Assembly (NCBI GenBank): GCA_905372605.1 | Contig: CAJPPQ010000002.1 | Location: 1-29,435, forward strand | Direction of reading: 5' to 3' | Length of the DNA: 29,435 bases | Origin: Porphyromonadaceae bacterium | Lineage (GTDB): Bacteria; Bacteroidota; Bacteroidia; Bacteroidales; Paludibacteraceae | Part shown: one piece after another, positions 16,197-23,958 of the stretch | How positions within the stretch are numbered: position 1 is the first letter of the stretch | How the letters are laid out: the number at the start of each line of letters is the position of its first letter | Notes under the pieces: generated by a model | The model's input: the letters and a program-made list of their open reading frames with translations, nothing else | The model's database searches: none | Told to the model about the DNA's origin: nothing | Program-made: the position numbers and the translations under genes

Positions 16197-17735
16197 ATGA
16201 GAAGACACAGTTTAATTTTATTTTGTGCTGCGATATTGACTGTCGTAGGCTCTATTACCGCAGAGGCACAAACAAAGAAAATCAACAGAGCAAAACGCGA
16301 TAGTGTGGTGTGCCACAACCGACATTGGCAGTTTTCGTGGCGAGGCGGTTACAACATATTCAATACACACCCCGATGTACTTAGAATGGCAAAAATGAAG
16401 GGAGGAGCATATATGGGCTTCGGTGTCGACCACTATTGGAAATGGTTCGGACTCGGTGCCGACGTAGACTATGTAGTAGGTACTCCCAAATTCAGCGAAA
16501 CTGTCGATGGCAGGCTGAAACACGGAATCTATGGAAATAACTGGACGATGGACGATCCTTTCTTCAACCGACTCTTTTTCGGAGTAGGTCCTAATATTCG
16601 CATACCCTCGTCGTGCTGTCCGAAGATGATACTCGAGCTCAATACTCGCGCCGGCGTAACTATTGTCAACGGAGGTGCTCTGAGTGTAAGAGCATACAAC
16701 AATCCTGCTATCGAGATACCAATGTACTCGATAAGTTCATACGACCAGACGGTATTCTCCGTCAAAGGTCAGCTCCGATACACGTACTATGTTACAGACC
16801 TGCTCGGGCTCAGCCTCGGCGGATACTATCTGCACAACTTCGGAGTGCGACATACCGACAATATTACAACCGACCTAACAAACTACCTGTCGTTGACACA
16901 AACAGGTATTCGTAGCGGCGATGAGTCTATCGGTTCGGCAGGTGTATTCGGAGGTATAACATTGCGTATATGCTCAAAAGAAAAGATTCGTCGCCAACCG
17001 GAGCCTACTCTTCCTCCGGTAGTGGCAAAGCCGCAAGAGCCTAAGAAAGAAGAACCCAAACCAGCTCCCGCACCACAGGTAACTCCTAAAAATACCAACT
17101 ACAAGACAACAGTGAAAGTTACCACCGACGGAGGAAAGACACCTGTTCCAAACACTACTATAAACGTGAGAAACAAGGCTACCGGAGCTACGCAACGATT
17201 CGTAACAAATGCCAAAGGAGAGTATACGATGGGACTTAAATCGGACGAAGAATTCGACGTTACGGTCGATACAAAAGGCTACTTGCCTTCGGAAACAAAG
17301 GTTGTGGCTCAGAAATCGGACGATGCCGCATTCAACGACCGTCTCGACCTCAACTTCGATCTCAAACGCATAAAGGTAAAAGAGTCTATGGTACTCGAAA
17401 ATCTCCTATACGACTTGGGCAAATCGTCGATAAGACAAGAAGGATACCGTGTATTGGAAAGAGTTGTAACCTTTATGAAAGACAATCCTGAGGTGAAGAT
17501 AGAGATATCGTCGCACACCGATAGTCGTTCGTCTGCTGCATTCAACAAGAAGTTATCGCAGCTCAGAGCCAACAACGTGAAACAGTACCTTATCGATAAA
17601 GGTATCGACGCAAGCCGTATAAAAGCTATCGGATACGGTGAATCGAAATTGCTCAATAAGTGCAAAGATGGTGTAAAATGTACCGAAGAAGAACACCAAG
17701 TAAACCGTCGCACCGAAATGCATATCATACAATAA
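16197..17735 (+). CDS. OmpA-family outer-membrane protein with carboxypeptidase-regulatory-like domain
   Basis: 512 residues. A signal peptide with likely cleavage after AEA (about residue 24) precedes an N-terminal region (about 30-265) rich in alternating aromatic strands (WQFSWRGGYN, YYVTDLLGLSLGGYYLHNFG), probably an eight-stranded beta-barrel. A Pro/Lys/Glu-rich linker (about 268-298) leads to a carboxypeptidase-D-regulatory-like sandwich (TTINVRNKATGATQRF..., about 305-385). The OmpA_C peptidoglycan-binding domain (about 395-512) has LYDLGKSSIR, EISSHTDSRSS and NKKLSQLRANNVKQYL, including the Asp and Arg that contact diaminopimelate in OmpA. It tethers the outer membrane to the wall. 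It lies 103 nt after the glycosyltransferases, either read through from them or with its own promoter; no perfect -7 box was found. Confidence 0.88.
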   Translation: MRRHSLILFCAAILTVVGSITAEAQTKKINRAKRDSVVCHNRHWQFSWRGGYNIFNTHPDVLRMAKMKGGAYMGFGVDHYWKWFGLGADVDYVVGTPKFSETVDGRLKHGIYGNNWTMDDPFFNRLFFGVGPNIRIPSSCCPKMILELNTRAGVTIVNGGALSVRAYNNPAIEIPMYSISSYDQTVFSVKGQLRYTYYVTDLLGLSLGGYYLHNFGVRHTDNITTDLTNYLSLTQTGIRSGDESIGSAGVFGGITLRICSKEKIRRQPEPTLPPVVAKPQEPKKEEPKPAPAPQVTPKNTNYKTTVKVTTDGGKTPVPNTTINVRNKATGATQRFVTNAKGEYTMGLKSDEEFDVTVDTKGYLPSETKVVAQKSDDAAFNDRLDLNFDLKRIKVKESMVLENLLYDLGKSSIRQEGYRVLERVVTFMKDNPEVKIEISSHTDSRSSAAFNKKLSQLRANNVKQYLIDKGIDASRIKAIGYGESKLLNKCKDGVKCTEEEHQVNRRTEMHIIQ

Positions 17736-17757
17736 ATAAAACAATTATATAAAGAGT

Positions 17758-17799
17758 GTACAAAAGGGATGAGCCGCGAGGTTAGTCCCTTTTTTGTAC
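17758..17799 (+). terminator. Terminator after the OmpA-family gene
   Basis: GTACAAAAGGGA (17758-17769) pairs with TCCCTTTTTTGTAC (17786-17799), with two T residues bulged, and encloses a 16-nt loop. It sits between convergent genes and has A/T runs on both sides, so it may act in both directions. Confidence 0.75.
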
Positions 17800-17885
17800 C
17801 TTTATTTATCTGAAGCTAAAACGTAGGAGGCGAACAATCATTAGCACAAAAAACACCACTCTTATAAACAGCCAATAAACAAGTG

Positions 17886-18083
17886 TCGGTAAAGAATAAA
17901 AGTTCTTGACGTCGCAAGCAAAAACTGCCGACGTCGCCGACAAAATTTCTCGACGTGCGGAATTTTCATTCAAAAAATAGCGGCATAAAACCCTGATAAG
18001 CAACGCCTATTTTTTCTCCCTGAAAGAAATATATCTTCTCACGGGAAGAAATTTTGATGCTCACTGAAAGAATCCTAACCCTA
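17886..18083. repeat. Degenerate 22-bp periodic repeat array
   Basis: About nine units with exact 22-nt spacing, starting at 17886, 17908, 17930, 17952, 17974, 17996, 18018, 18040 and 18062. GACGTCGC occurs at 17908 and 17930 and GACGTGCGG at 17952. CCCTGAAAGAAATAT, CACGGGAAGAAATTTT and CACTGAAAGAATCC follow at 18018, 18040 and 18062. The units at 17974 and 17996 are poorly conserved. The remainder of the 17800-18103 gap shows no gene that I can support: a 65-codon minus-strand frame across it looks fortuitous. Confidence 0.6.
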
Positions 18084-18103
18084 ATGTTATGAAGCTGAAG
18101 CTA

Positions 18104-19576
18104 TTAAGCTCGACGATATGAGGGAACGAGACGCTTAAGTCTGCCTATCGCCTGTTTGTATCGGTCGAAGTCGATTGTCATAGTGTCTTTGGCAGCCTTG
18201 TAGGTAAGCCATATACCTATTGGCAGTAGTATCGCCGACGAGAACCACATACCTTGCCACACCTCCCATTTGCCTTCGGTCGCCATCTTTTGCGACATGG
18301 TATTTATGATATAATACAAGATGAAGAGAATGATAGCAACCACAGTCGGCAGCCCGATACCGCCTTTGCCTATGATAGCCCCAAGCGGTGCTCCGATGAA
18401 AAAGAAGATTACACAGGCAAAGGATAGCGTAAACTTCAGATGCCACTCTATATTATGGGTGATAAAAAAGTTATCGGCATCGGATATGATGATAGTATTG
18501 TAGCGTACTGTCGAAATTTTGCTCTCAACCAAGTTCGATGCCCTACGTGCTATCATTTCGAGCGTCTCTTGTGGAGTAGCCGAACTTACGACCGAGTCGA
18601 CGTTGATATGGTCGAGCTTCTGCGACAAAAGTCGCGATGAGGATTCGGTATCGGAATAGTCGCTGCCATCGGCAATATAGGCGGGAGTTTCTTCTGTAAG
18701 CTGACTATAGAAATGTGCTTTGAGTGAGTCGCGTACGACGGAAATAGAATCGATGCCCGCAACCAGACGGCTTATGTTTTTGCTTATATGTTGGTCTGCC
18801 ATAATATTCTCGTCGAGTTCCTTGAATCCGGTATAAAAGTCGAAAAGCAGTTCTTTGTATTTGAACGATTCGCGGCGATAGGGGATAGTAGTGCTACCCT
18901 CTTGGCGGTTCTGTACGTTCTCGAACGATTCGCCGTTGTTCATCACTATCTTTAGGTACTTTTTGTCTTCGGTAGTGAGTATCATCACCGTATCGGCACA
19001 GGTGATAGAGGCGTTCTCGAAGCCTCGCGAGAAGTCGTAAATCATCACGTCGAGCATTGCCCGCCGCTTTTTGTCTTTACCCCGAGCATAAATATTGACG
19101 TTTCGTATACCCGAATAGAATTCGCCGACAGGTACCTCTATCTCCAGAGCTTTGTCTTGGAACGAAAACATAAGTGTCCACATTTTTTTCTGAGCTATCG
19201 GTATCACGTAATTGGAGTAGAAAAACGACCCAATAGCAACCAAAACGATGAATGTTATCAACGGTCGCATTATACGAAATAGCGATATCCCAGCCGTTTT
19301 CATCGCTATCAGTTCGAGGCGTTCGCCCAGATTACCAAAGGTCATAAGAGCTGCCAGCAGGATAGCAAGCGGTAGAGCAATAGGTGTCGACGAAAGCGAG
19401 GCATAGAAAAGAAACTTTGCCATAACGTCGATAGGTATACCCTTACCCAGCATATCGTCGATACGTAGCCACACGAATTGCATCACTATAACGAAAAGAG
19501 TGATGAAAAACGTTACCATCAGCAACGCAAGAAACTGCCGAATAATGTATATATCTAACTTCTTAACCCCAAACAT
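18104..19576 (-). CDS. LptF/LptG-type lipopolysaccharide export permease
   Basis: 490 residues of the YjgP/YjgQ family, the inner-membrane permease of the LptB2FG transporter that extracts LPS for export. N-terminal helices include DIYIIRQFLALLMVTFFITLF, LPLAILLAALMTFGNLGERLELIAMKTAG (the conserved coupling segment facing LptB, about 75-105) and a third helix before a periplasmic beta-jellyroll region (about 135-240). Three helices end the protein (HLKFTLSFACVIFFFIGAPLGAI onward). Bacterial LptF/LptG are usually near 360 residues; here about 125 extra, mainly helical and Ser/Asp-rich residues lie between about 240 and 370, a longer form I associate with Bacteroidetes. No second permease gene is adjacent; the partner must be elsewhere, unless the protein works as a homodimer. 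Last gene of the minus-strand cluster. Confidence 0.9.
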   Translation of the reverse strand: MFGVKKLDIYIIRQFLALLMVTFFITLFVIVMQFVWLRIDDMLGKGIPIDVMAKFLFYASLSSTPIALPLAILLAALMTFGNLGERLELIAMKTAGISLFRIMRPLITFIVLVAIGSFFYSNYVIPIAQKKMWTLMFSFQDKALEIEVPVGEFYSGIRNVNIYARGKDKKRRAMLDVMIYDFSRGFENASITCADTVMILTTEDKKYLKIVMNNGESFENVQNRQEGSTTIPYRRESFKYKELLFDFYTGFKELDENIMADQHISKNISRLVAGIDSISVVRDSLKAHFYSQLTEETPAYIADGSDYSDTESSSRLLSQKLDHINVDSVVSSATPQETLEMIARRASNLVESKISTVRYNTIIISDADNFFITHNIEWHLKFTLSFACVIFFFIGAPLGAIIGKGGIGLPTVVAIILFILYYIINTMSQKMATEGKWEVWQGMWFSSAILLPIGIWLTYKAAKDTMTIDFDRYKQAIGRLKRLVPSYRRA

Positions 19577-19613
19577 CTGCCGACAACCGAACCAATAGCT
19601 TATTTTTTGCTCG

Positions 19614-20150
19614 TTATGCGATGAGAGCCTCGGCTATTTCTCGCCGCTTTGCCTGCCCGAGCAGTACTTCTACTATCTTCAGGGCAAACTCTACGGTACA
19701 GCCCGGTCCTCGCCCCGTTATCACGTTGCCGCCGACGGCAACACGTTTGTCGACTACTTTGGCTCCTTGCAGATATCCTTCGAAGCCGGGATAGCAGGTC
19801 GCCTCCTTGCCTTCGAGTATACCGAGTTTACCAAGCAGCGACGGAGCGGCACATATAGCGGCTATCGGCTTGCCTACATTGTTCTGACTTACGAGTAGTT
19901 TATTGAGAAAATCGAATTCGCCCAGACGTACCGTGCCGCCGGGCAGTATTAGTATGGAGCTGTCGGAGTAGTCGTTGGCTTCGAGTAACGTATCGGCAGT
20001 TACCACGACGCCGTGCGAACCTTCGACCTGTCTCGAGGATTCGACCGATACGGTAACGACGTTGAGTCCCGCTCTGCGAAGTACGTCGATGGTTGCTATG
20101 GCTTCTATCTCTTCGAAGCCTGTGGTAAGAAAGATATAAGACGGTTTCAT
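19614..20150 (-). CDS. DJ-1/PfpI family protein
   Basis: 178 residues with the DJ-1 fold: YIFLTTGFEEIEAIATIDVLRRAG at the N-terminus (Glu13/Glu14 near the active site), ILILPGG (about 67-72) and AAICAAPSLLG with the reactive Cys at about 100. GRGPGCTVEFAL matches the conserved C-terminal segment. Family members are YajL/DJ-1 type, with proposed roles in oxidative-stress protection, chaperone or deglycase activity, all debated. I chose the ATG at 20150. A TTG at 20225 would add 25 residues that are absent from the family, though it would overlap the tonB stop codon. It lies 71 nt after tonB and 37 nt before the LPS permease, probably in one transcript. Confidence 0.9.
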   Translation of the reverse strand: MKPSYIFLTTGFEEIEAIATIDVLRRAGLNVVTVSVESSRQVEGSHGVVVTADTLLEANDYSDSSILILPGGTVRLGEFDFLNKLLVSQNNVGKPIAAICAAPSLLGKLGILEGKEATCYPGFEGYLQGAKVVDKRVAVGGNVITGRGPGCTVEFALKIVEVLLGQAKRREIAEALIA

Positions 20151-20221
20151 ACGATTTATAAGATTGTTGTTTGTTGTAAATAATAAGGTTTGCAGCCCTA
20201 CCCGATGGTATGGCTGCCGTA

Positions 20222-21130
20222 TCAATTGAGCTTGAAATTGTAGATTATCTGCCCGTATACTACACCTTTGCCTGCCGAGAACTTAGTCCGGCGCGCCGAT
20301 TCGAGCGTAGCGTTTCTTAACGATTCGTCGGCAATCGTAGTGGGCGATCCTATCGAGGCACTGATGACGTTACCCGCATCGTCGACACGTATCTTCACAG
20401 TGATTTTTCCCTCTACGTTCTCTCTGTAAGTAGGTTTGGATATTGTTCCGCTTAGGTTGCGTCCCTCGAGACTCCACGTATTGCCGTTCGACGTACCTTT
20501 GCCGAATGGATTGCCCTTGGTGCCGCTTCCGACGCCGTCGCCAATGCCCGTGCCTTGCCCCGAGCCACTACCCGAACCTGTACCCGATCCCAGACCGAAA
20601 CCACCGCTTCCGCTGCCACCGCTATTGCCGAAGGCACTAAGTCCGAGACTTCTTGCTCGGCTCGACTTTGCTTGCTGTTCGGCTGCCGTGCGTCGACGAG
20701 CCTCCTCCTGTGCCGCACGTTGCCGCTCCAAGTCTGCTTGGTCTGCTGTACCTTTGCCGCTACCGCCACTCGAAGCAGATACTACCTCGTCGCCGTCTTG
20801 TGTGAGAGTATTATCAGACGACGATTCGCTCGAAGAGGCTGCCGCAGCCGATACTTGCGGCTTAAGTGCTGCCGCAGGACGTTCCGAGAAAGAGGGAGCC
20901 TCTATTTGTTTGGCATAGAAATCGCCATCGGGGGTGCCGGCAAGGTCGCCTCGCTGTCCGCCCGACGAACCGCCGACTTCGCCGTCGGGGTCTACACCGT
21001 AACCTACCTCTATGCCTTGTTCGGCTATGGGCGGCGACGGTATTATGAGTTTAAACCACAAAAGCAATAACAATATCGCCCCCAAAGTCAATATAGTTCC
21101 TATCGAAGCATAAACGTCTTTCTTGGGCAT
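20222..21130 (-). CDS. tonB: TonB-type energy transducer with Gly/Ser-rich spacer
   Basis: 302 residues. One N-terminal membrane helix (about 9-29) is followed by a low-complexity periplasmic region: a charged coiled-coil-like helix (DLERQRAAQEEARRRTAAEQQ, about 133-153), then a Gly/Ser-rich stretch (about 163-213), and a C-terminal TonB-like domain (about 236-302; KITVKIRVDDAGNVISAS ... GQIIYNFKL). It would transmit proton-motive force from ExbB-ExbD to TonB-dependent outer-membrane receptors. The family's usual Pro-Lys/Pro-Glu spacer is absent; the helix plus glycine linker is more TolA-like, so a Tol-type role is an alternative. Immediately downstream of exbD (56 nt) and exbB, which supports the complex. 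Confidence 0.88.
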   Translation of the reverse strand: MPKKDVYASIGTILTLGAILLLLLWFKLIIPSPPIAEQGIEVGYGVDPDGEVGGSSGGQRGDLAGTPDGDFYAKQIEAPSFSERPAAALKPQVSAAAASSSESSSDNTLTQDGDEVVSASSGGSGKGTADQADLERQRAAQEEARRRTAAEQQAKSSRARSLGLSAFGNSGGSGSGGFGLGSGTGSGSGSGQGTGIGDGVGSGTKGNPFGKGTSNGNTWSLEGRNLSGTISKPTYRENVEGKITVKIRVDDAGNVISASIGSPTTIADESLRNATLESARRTKFSAGKGVVYGQIIYNFKLN

Positions 21131-21186
21131 ACTCTATTTATTACTTGTATATTAATGGGTGAATGAATTATAATGCAAAAAGATAC

Positions 21187-21594
21187 TTACTTGTCTTTCT
21201 GTGTAAAAAGTATCATCTTTGTTTTTAGCTTATTACCTATATCGAACAGATTTACGACGTCTTGCAGATTGAGCGACTTATCGGCGTGTAAGAGTACGAT
21301 AGTCTCTTGGTCTCTCTTCTTCTCGAGTTCTCGAGCTATCATCGGTTCTATCTGCTCGAAAGGCACTTCGAGGTCTTCGACGAAATATTTGAGGTCGGCC
21401 GTTACCGTAAGGTTTACCTGATTGCGAATAGCGGCATCAGACGAAGTCTTACTACTCGGCAATACCACCTTCATAGTAGCAGGGGCTATCATAGTGGCTA
21501 TGATAAGAAAAAACAACATTAGGAAGAACATAATATCGTTCAACGACGCCGTATATACCTCTGCATTGCGTGGCTTCCTTCGTTCTATCTTCAT
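21187..21594 (-). CDS. exbD: ExbD/TolR family proton-channel subunit
   Basis: 135 residues. A short cytoplasmic N-terminus (KIERRKPRN) leads to a single membrane helix (about 17-38) containing the essential Asp as ASLNDIMFFLML (Asp20), the proton-carrying residue of the family. The periplasmic domain (about 45-135) contains VNLTVTADLKYFVEDLEVPFEQIEP and IVLLHADKSLNLQDVVNLFD, standard for ExbD/TolR. It forms the motor complex with ExbB, encoded 30 nt upstream, and drives the TonB-like protein encoded downstream. The start is the first ATG of the frame and gives the normal family length. Confidence 0.93.
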   Translation of the reverse strand: MKIERRKPRNAEVYTASLNDIMFFLMLFFLIIATMIAPATMKVVLPSSKTSSDAAIRNQVNLTVTADLKYFVEDLEVPFEQIEPMIARELEKKRDQETIVLLHADKSLNLQDVVNLFDIGNKLKTKMILFTQKDK

Positions 21595-21624
21595 AATCTT
21601 TTGCTATTATCAATAATCAATAGA

Positions 21625-22338
21625 CTACTTCTTGCCGCCTCCGCGAAGCATATTCACCAAATCGTTGGAATATTTATCCATATTTGCCACAATAGTATCG
21701 ATACGTCCGTTGAGCAGATAGTATCCTGCATAGGCAACAATACCCACAAACAGCCCCACGGCAGACGATACCATCTTCTGATAAAGTCCGTCGGCAATAG
21801 TGGATATCTCGAACTCGTTGGTCTGAGCAATACGGAAAAAGATATTTATAACACCGAAAATCGTACCCAAGAACCCAAGCATAGGAGCTACCGATGCTGT
21901 AATACTGAGCCAATTAAGATGTTTTTCCATACGGGCTATCTGCTGAGTGGCTTCGCCTTGCATAGCAGTCTGCACCGCCTCGATATCGTTGTTTACCTGT
22001 CCGAGCCCTGCCTCTACGACCTTGCTGTAAGAGTTCGTGCTGGCTTGGCAGAACTTCTCGGCACTATCGAACTTATATTCGTACACTAAGTCTTTGATAC
22101 GGGCAAACCACACTGAGTCGGTCTTACCCAATGTCTTCAATACTACCATTCGCTCAATTATAACATAAATAGACAGAGCAAAAAGCAAAAACAAGGGCAG
22201 CAATATCCATCCGCCTTTCAATAAAAGGGTAAAATAGCTGTCCGAAACTTCGGCAACGGGCTGTTGCAATGTCTGTGTAGCAGCTGCTACTGCCTGATGA
22301 ACGGTGTCTTGTACACCTGCGGGAACTTGTAATAACAT
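21625..22338 (-). CDS. exbB: MotA/TolQ/ExbB proton channel family protein
   Basis: 237 residues with the three-helix ExbB layout: an N-terminal segment of about 40 residues, TM1 (about 43-62, GGWILLPLFLLFALSIYVII), a large cytoplasmic loop, then TM2 (about 145-167, with the conserved APMLGFLGTIFGVINIF) and TM3 (about 190-210, SSAVGLFVGIVAYAGYYLL). It forms the pentameric proton channel around ExbD in the inner membrane. The order pdxJ, exbB, exbD, tonB recurs in Bacteroidales. The N-terminal 30 residues (Ala/Gln/Val-rich) may be a poor leader or a periplasmic extension. Confidence 0.93.
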   Translation of the reverse strand: MLLQVPAGVQDTVHQAVAAATQTLQQPVAEVSDSYFTLLLKGGWILLPLFLLFALSIYVIIERMVVLKTLGKTDSVWFARIKDLVYEYKFDSAEKFCQASTNSYSKVVEAGLGQVNNDIEAVQTAMQGEATQQIARMEKHLNWLSITASVAPMLGFLGTIFGVINIFFRIAQTNEFEISTIADGLYQKMVSSAVGLFVGIVAYAGYYLLNGRIDTIVANMDKYSNDLVNMLRGGGKK

Positions 22339-22390
22339 ATCTTGATTATTTGTTTTTTTTGATTTTTTTAAAGAGTCTTTTATAGGCTCT

Positions 22391-23107
22391 CTATACTATT
22401 AAACGTTTTTTGTATTCAGCGATAGTCTTTTCGAGCCCCATATACAGAGCGTCGGCTATCAGGGCATGCCCTATACTGACCTCCGACAGAGTGGGGATTT
22501 GGCTTGCGAAATATTTTAAGTTGTCCAGATTCAGGTCGTGTCCGGCATTTACCTTCAGACCGCACTTTCGGGCTACTTCTGCCGCTCTGACGAAGTCTTT
22601 TACTGCGGCCTCCGGATTGGTACCGTATGCCGAAGCATAAGGCTCGGTGTATAGCTCTACTCTGTCGGTATTGGTCTTGGCTGCTGCCTCTATATTGGCA
22701 GTATCGGTACCGACAAAGATAGATACTCTCACTCCGAAATCTTTGAAGTGAGATACCAAGTCGCTCAAATGATTCTGGTACTTTATGCAGTCCCAGCCGG
22801 CATTGGAGGTAAGAGCGTCGGGAGCATCGGGCACAAGAGTCACCTGATTGGGTTTGATTTTTTCTATCAAATCTATGAACTTACCTTCGGGGTTGCCCTC
22901 TATATTGAATTCGGTAGTGAGATTCGATTTGAGTACGTAGACATCGGAGTATCTGATATGTCGTTCGTCGGGGCGAGGGTGTACCGTGATACCGTCGGCT
23001 CCGAAACGCTCGCAGTCGAGAGCTACTTGCAATACATTCGGTACATTACCGCCACGTGCATTGCGGAGTGTGGCTACTTTGTTTACATTTACGCTCAAAC
23101 TAATCAT
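22391..23107 (-). CDS. pdxJ: Pyridoxine 5'-phosphate synthase
   Basis: 238 residues, TIM barrel, the usual family length (237-245). It condenses 1-deoxy-D-xylulose 5-phosphate with 3-amino-2-oxopropyl phosphate to pyridoxine 5'-phosphate in the DXP-dependent vitamin B6 pathway. Visible signatures: [16 protein letters not shown] (about 4-19), [18 protein letters not shown] (about 39-56, with the catalytic His43 and the phosphate-binding Arg/His), [11 protein letters not shown] with Glu70, [13 protein letters not shown], and [11 protein letters not shown] with the late catalytic His. Cytoplasmic. It lies 52 nt after exbB in transcription order and 68 nt before the promoter-proximal tpiA region ends. 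Confidence 0.96.
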   Translation of the reverse strand: MISLSVNVNKVATLRNARGGNVPNVLQVALDCERFGADGITVHPRPDERHIRYSDVYVLKSNLTTEFNIEGNPEGKFIDLIEKIKPNQVTLVPDAPDALTSNAGWDCIKYQNHLSDLVSHFKDFGVRVSIFVGTDTANIEAAAKTNTDRVELYTEPYASAYGTNPEAAVKDFVRAAEVARKCGLKVNAGHDLNLDNLKYFASQIPTLSEVSIGHALIADALYMGLEKTIAEYKKRLIV

Positions 23108-23175
23108 TATCCTTGCCTGCTACTTTTTTAAAAATTTATCTGCTTCGATTATATCTATCTATTGTGTGTCGGCAT

Positions 23176-23931
23176 TCAGAACGAATCTACTATAGCCACG
23201 AAATCGTTGGCTTTCAGAGACGCTCCGCCTATAAGTCCGCCGTCTACATCGGGTTTGCCGAAAAGTTCTCGGGCATTCGACGGATTGCAGCTACCTCCGT
23301 ACAATATGGTAGTATCGTCGGCTAACTGTTTTCCGTAACGGGCTGCAATAAGTTGACGGATAAAAGAGTGTATCTCCTGAGCCTGTTCGGATGTGGCAGT
23401 AAGCCCTGTACCTATTGCCCAAACGGGTTCGTAGGCTATCACTATCTTCGAAAACTCGTCTGCCGAAAGCTGAAAGACAGAGCCCTCGAGTTGAGCCTTT
23501 ACAACGTCGTTTTGTTTGCCTGCTTGGCGTTCGTCTTTAGTCTCGCCGATACAGAATATCGGACGAAGTTTATTTTCGAGAGCCAACGTAACTTTTTGCT
23601 TCAATATTTCGAAAGTCTCGCCGTAATAGGTTCTACGTTCGGAGTGCCCGATAATGCAATATTGAGCACCTGTAGAGGCTACCATTGCTGCCGATACCTC
23701 GCCCGTATAGGCTCCCGAAGCCTTATCTGCACAGTTTTGGGCAGATAGCTTTATATTGGTCTCTTTGAGTCTCTCGGCTACCGAAGTAAGATGTATGAAC
23801 GGAGTCCCTACTATTACCTCGCATTTAGGTGTTTTGCCCTTCAATAGAGCTTTTAGTTCGTCTACCAAAGCTATACCCTCTTCGAGGGTTTTATTCATTT
23901 TCCAATTTCCTGCTACTATGTTTTTCCTCAT
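23176..23931 (-). CDS. tpiA: Triosephosphate isomerase
   Basis: 251 residues, TIM barrel, interconverting dihydroxyacetone phosphate and glyceraldehyde 3-phosphate. Catalytic residues are visible: Lys11 in GNWKMNK, His96 in IIGHSERR, and Glu168 in [11 protein letters not shown]. Loop 6 (IGTGLTAT) and the phosphate-binding end ([25 protein letters not shown]) are intact; the usual GGSVxPxN is GGSCNPSN here. Usual length and no odd features. It starts 27 nt after the DoxX-like gene and is probably co-transcribed with it. Confidence 0.97.
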   Translation of the reverse strand: MRKNIVAGNWKMNKTLEEGIALVDELKALLKGKTPKCEVIVGTPFIHLTSVAERLKETNIKLSAQNCADKASGAYTGEVSAAMVASTGAQYCIIGHSERRTYYGETFEILKQKVTLALENKLRPIFCIGETKDERQAGKQNDVVKAQLEGSVFQLSADEFSKIVIAYEPVWAIGTGLTATSEQAQEIHSFIRQLIAARYGKQLADDTTILYGGSCNPSNARELFGKPDVDGGLIGGASLKANDFVAIVDSF

Positions 23932-23958
23932 AATTGCTTCAATTTATGTCTTATCGAA

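Noticed and set aside
17806..18003. 65-codon minus-strand ORF
   Set aside because: It is inside the intergenic 22-bp repeat region, matches nothing I know and has no initiation context; it may follow from readthrough but is not supported.
20151..20225. N-terminal extension of the DJ-1 protein from a TTG overlapping the tonB stop
   Set aside because: The added 25 residues do not resemble the DJ-1 family, whose first strand begins right at the internal ATG.
20436..20918. Pro-rich plus-strand ORF
   Set aside because: It is the antisense reading of the Gly/Ser-rich TonB spacer; the Pro-rich composition is a by-product.
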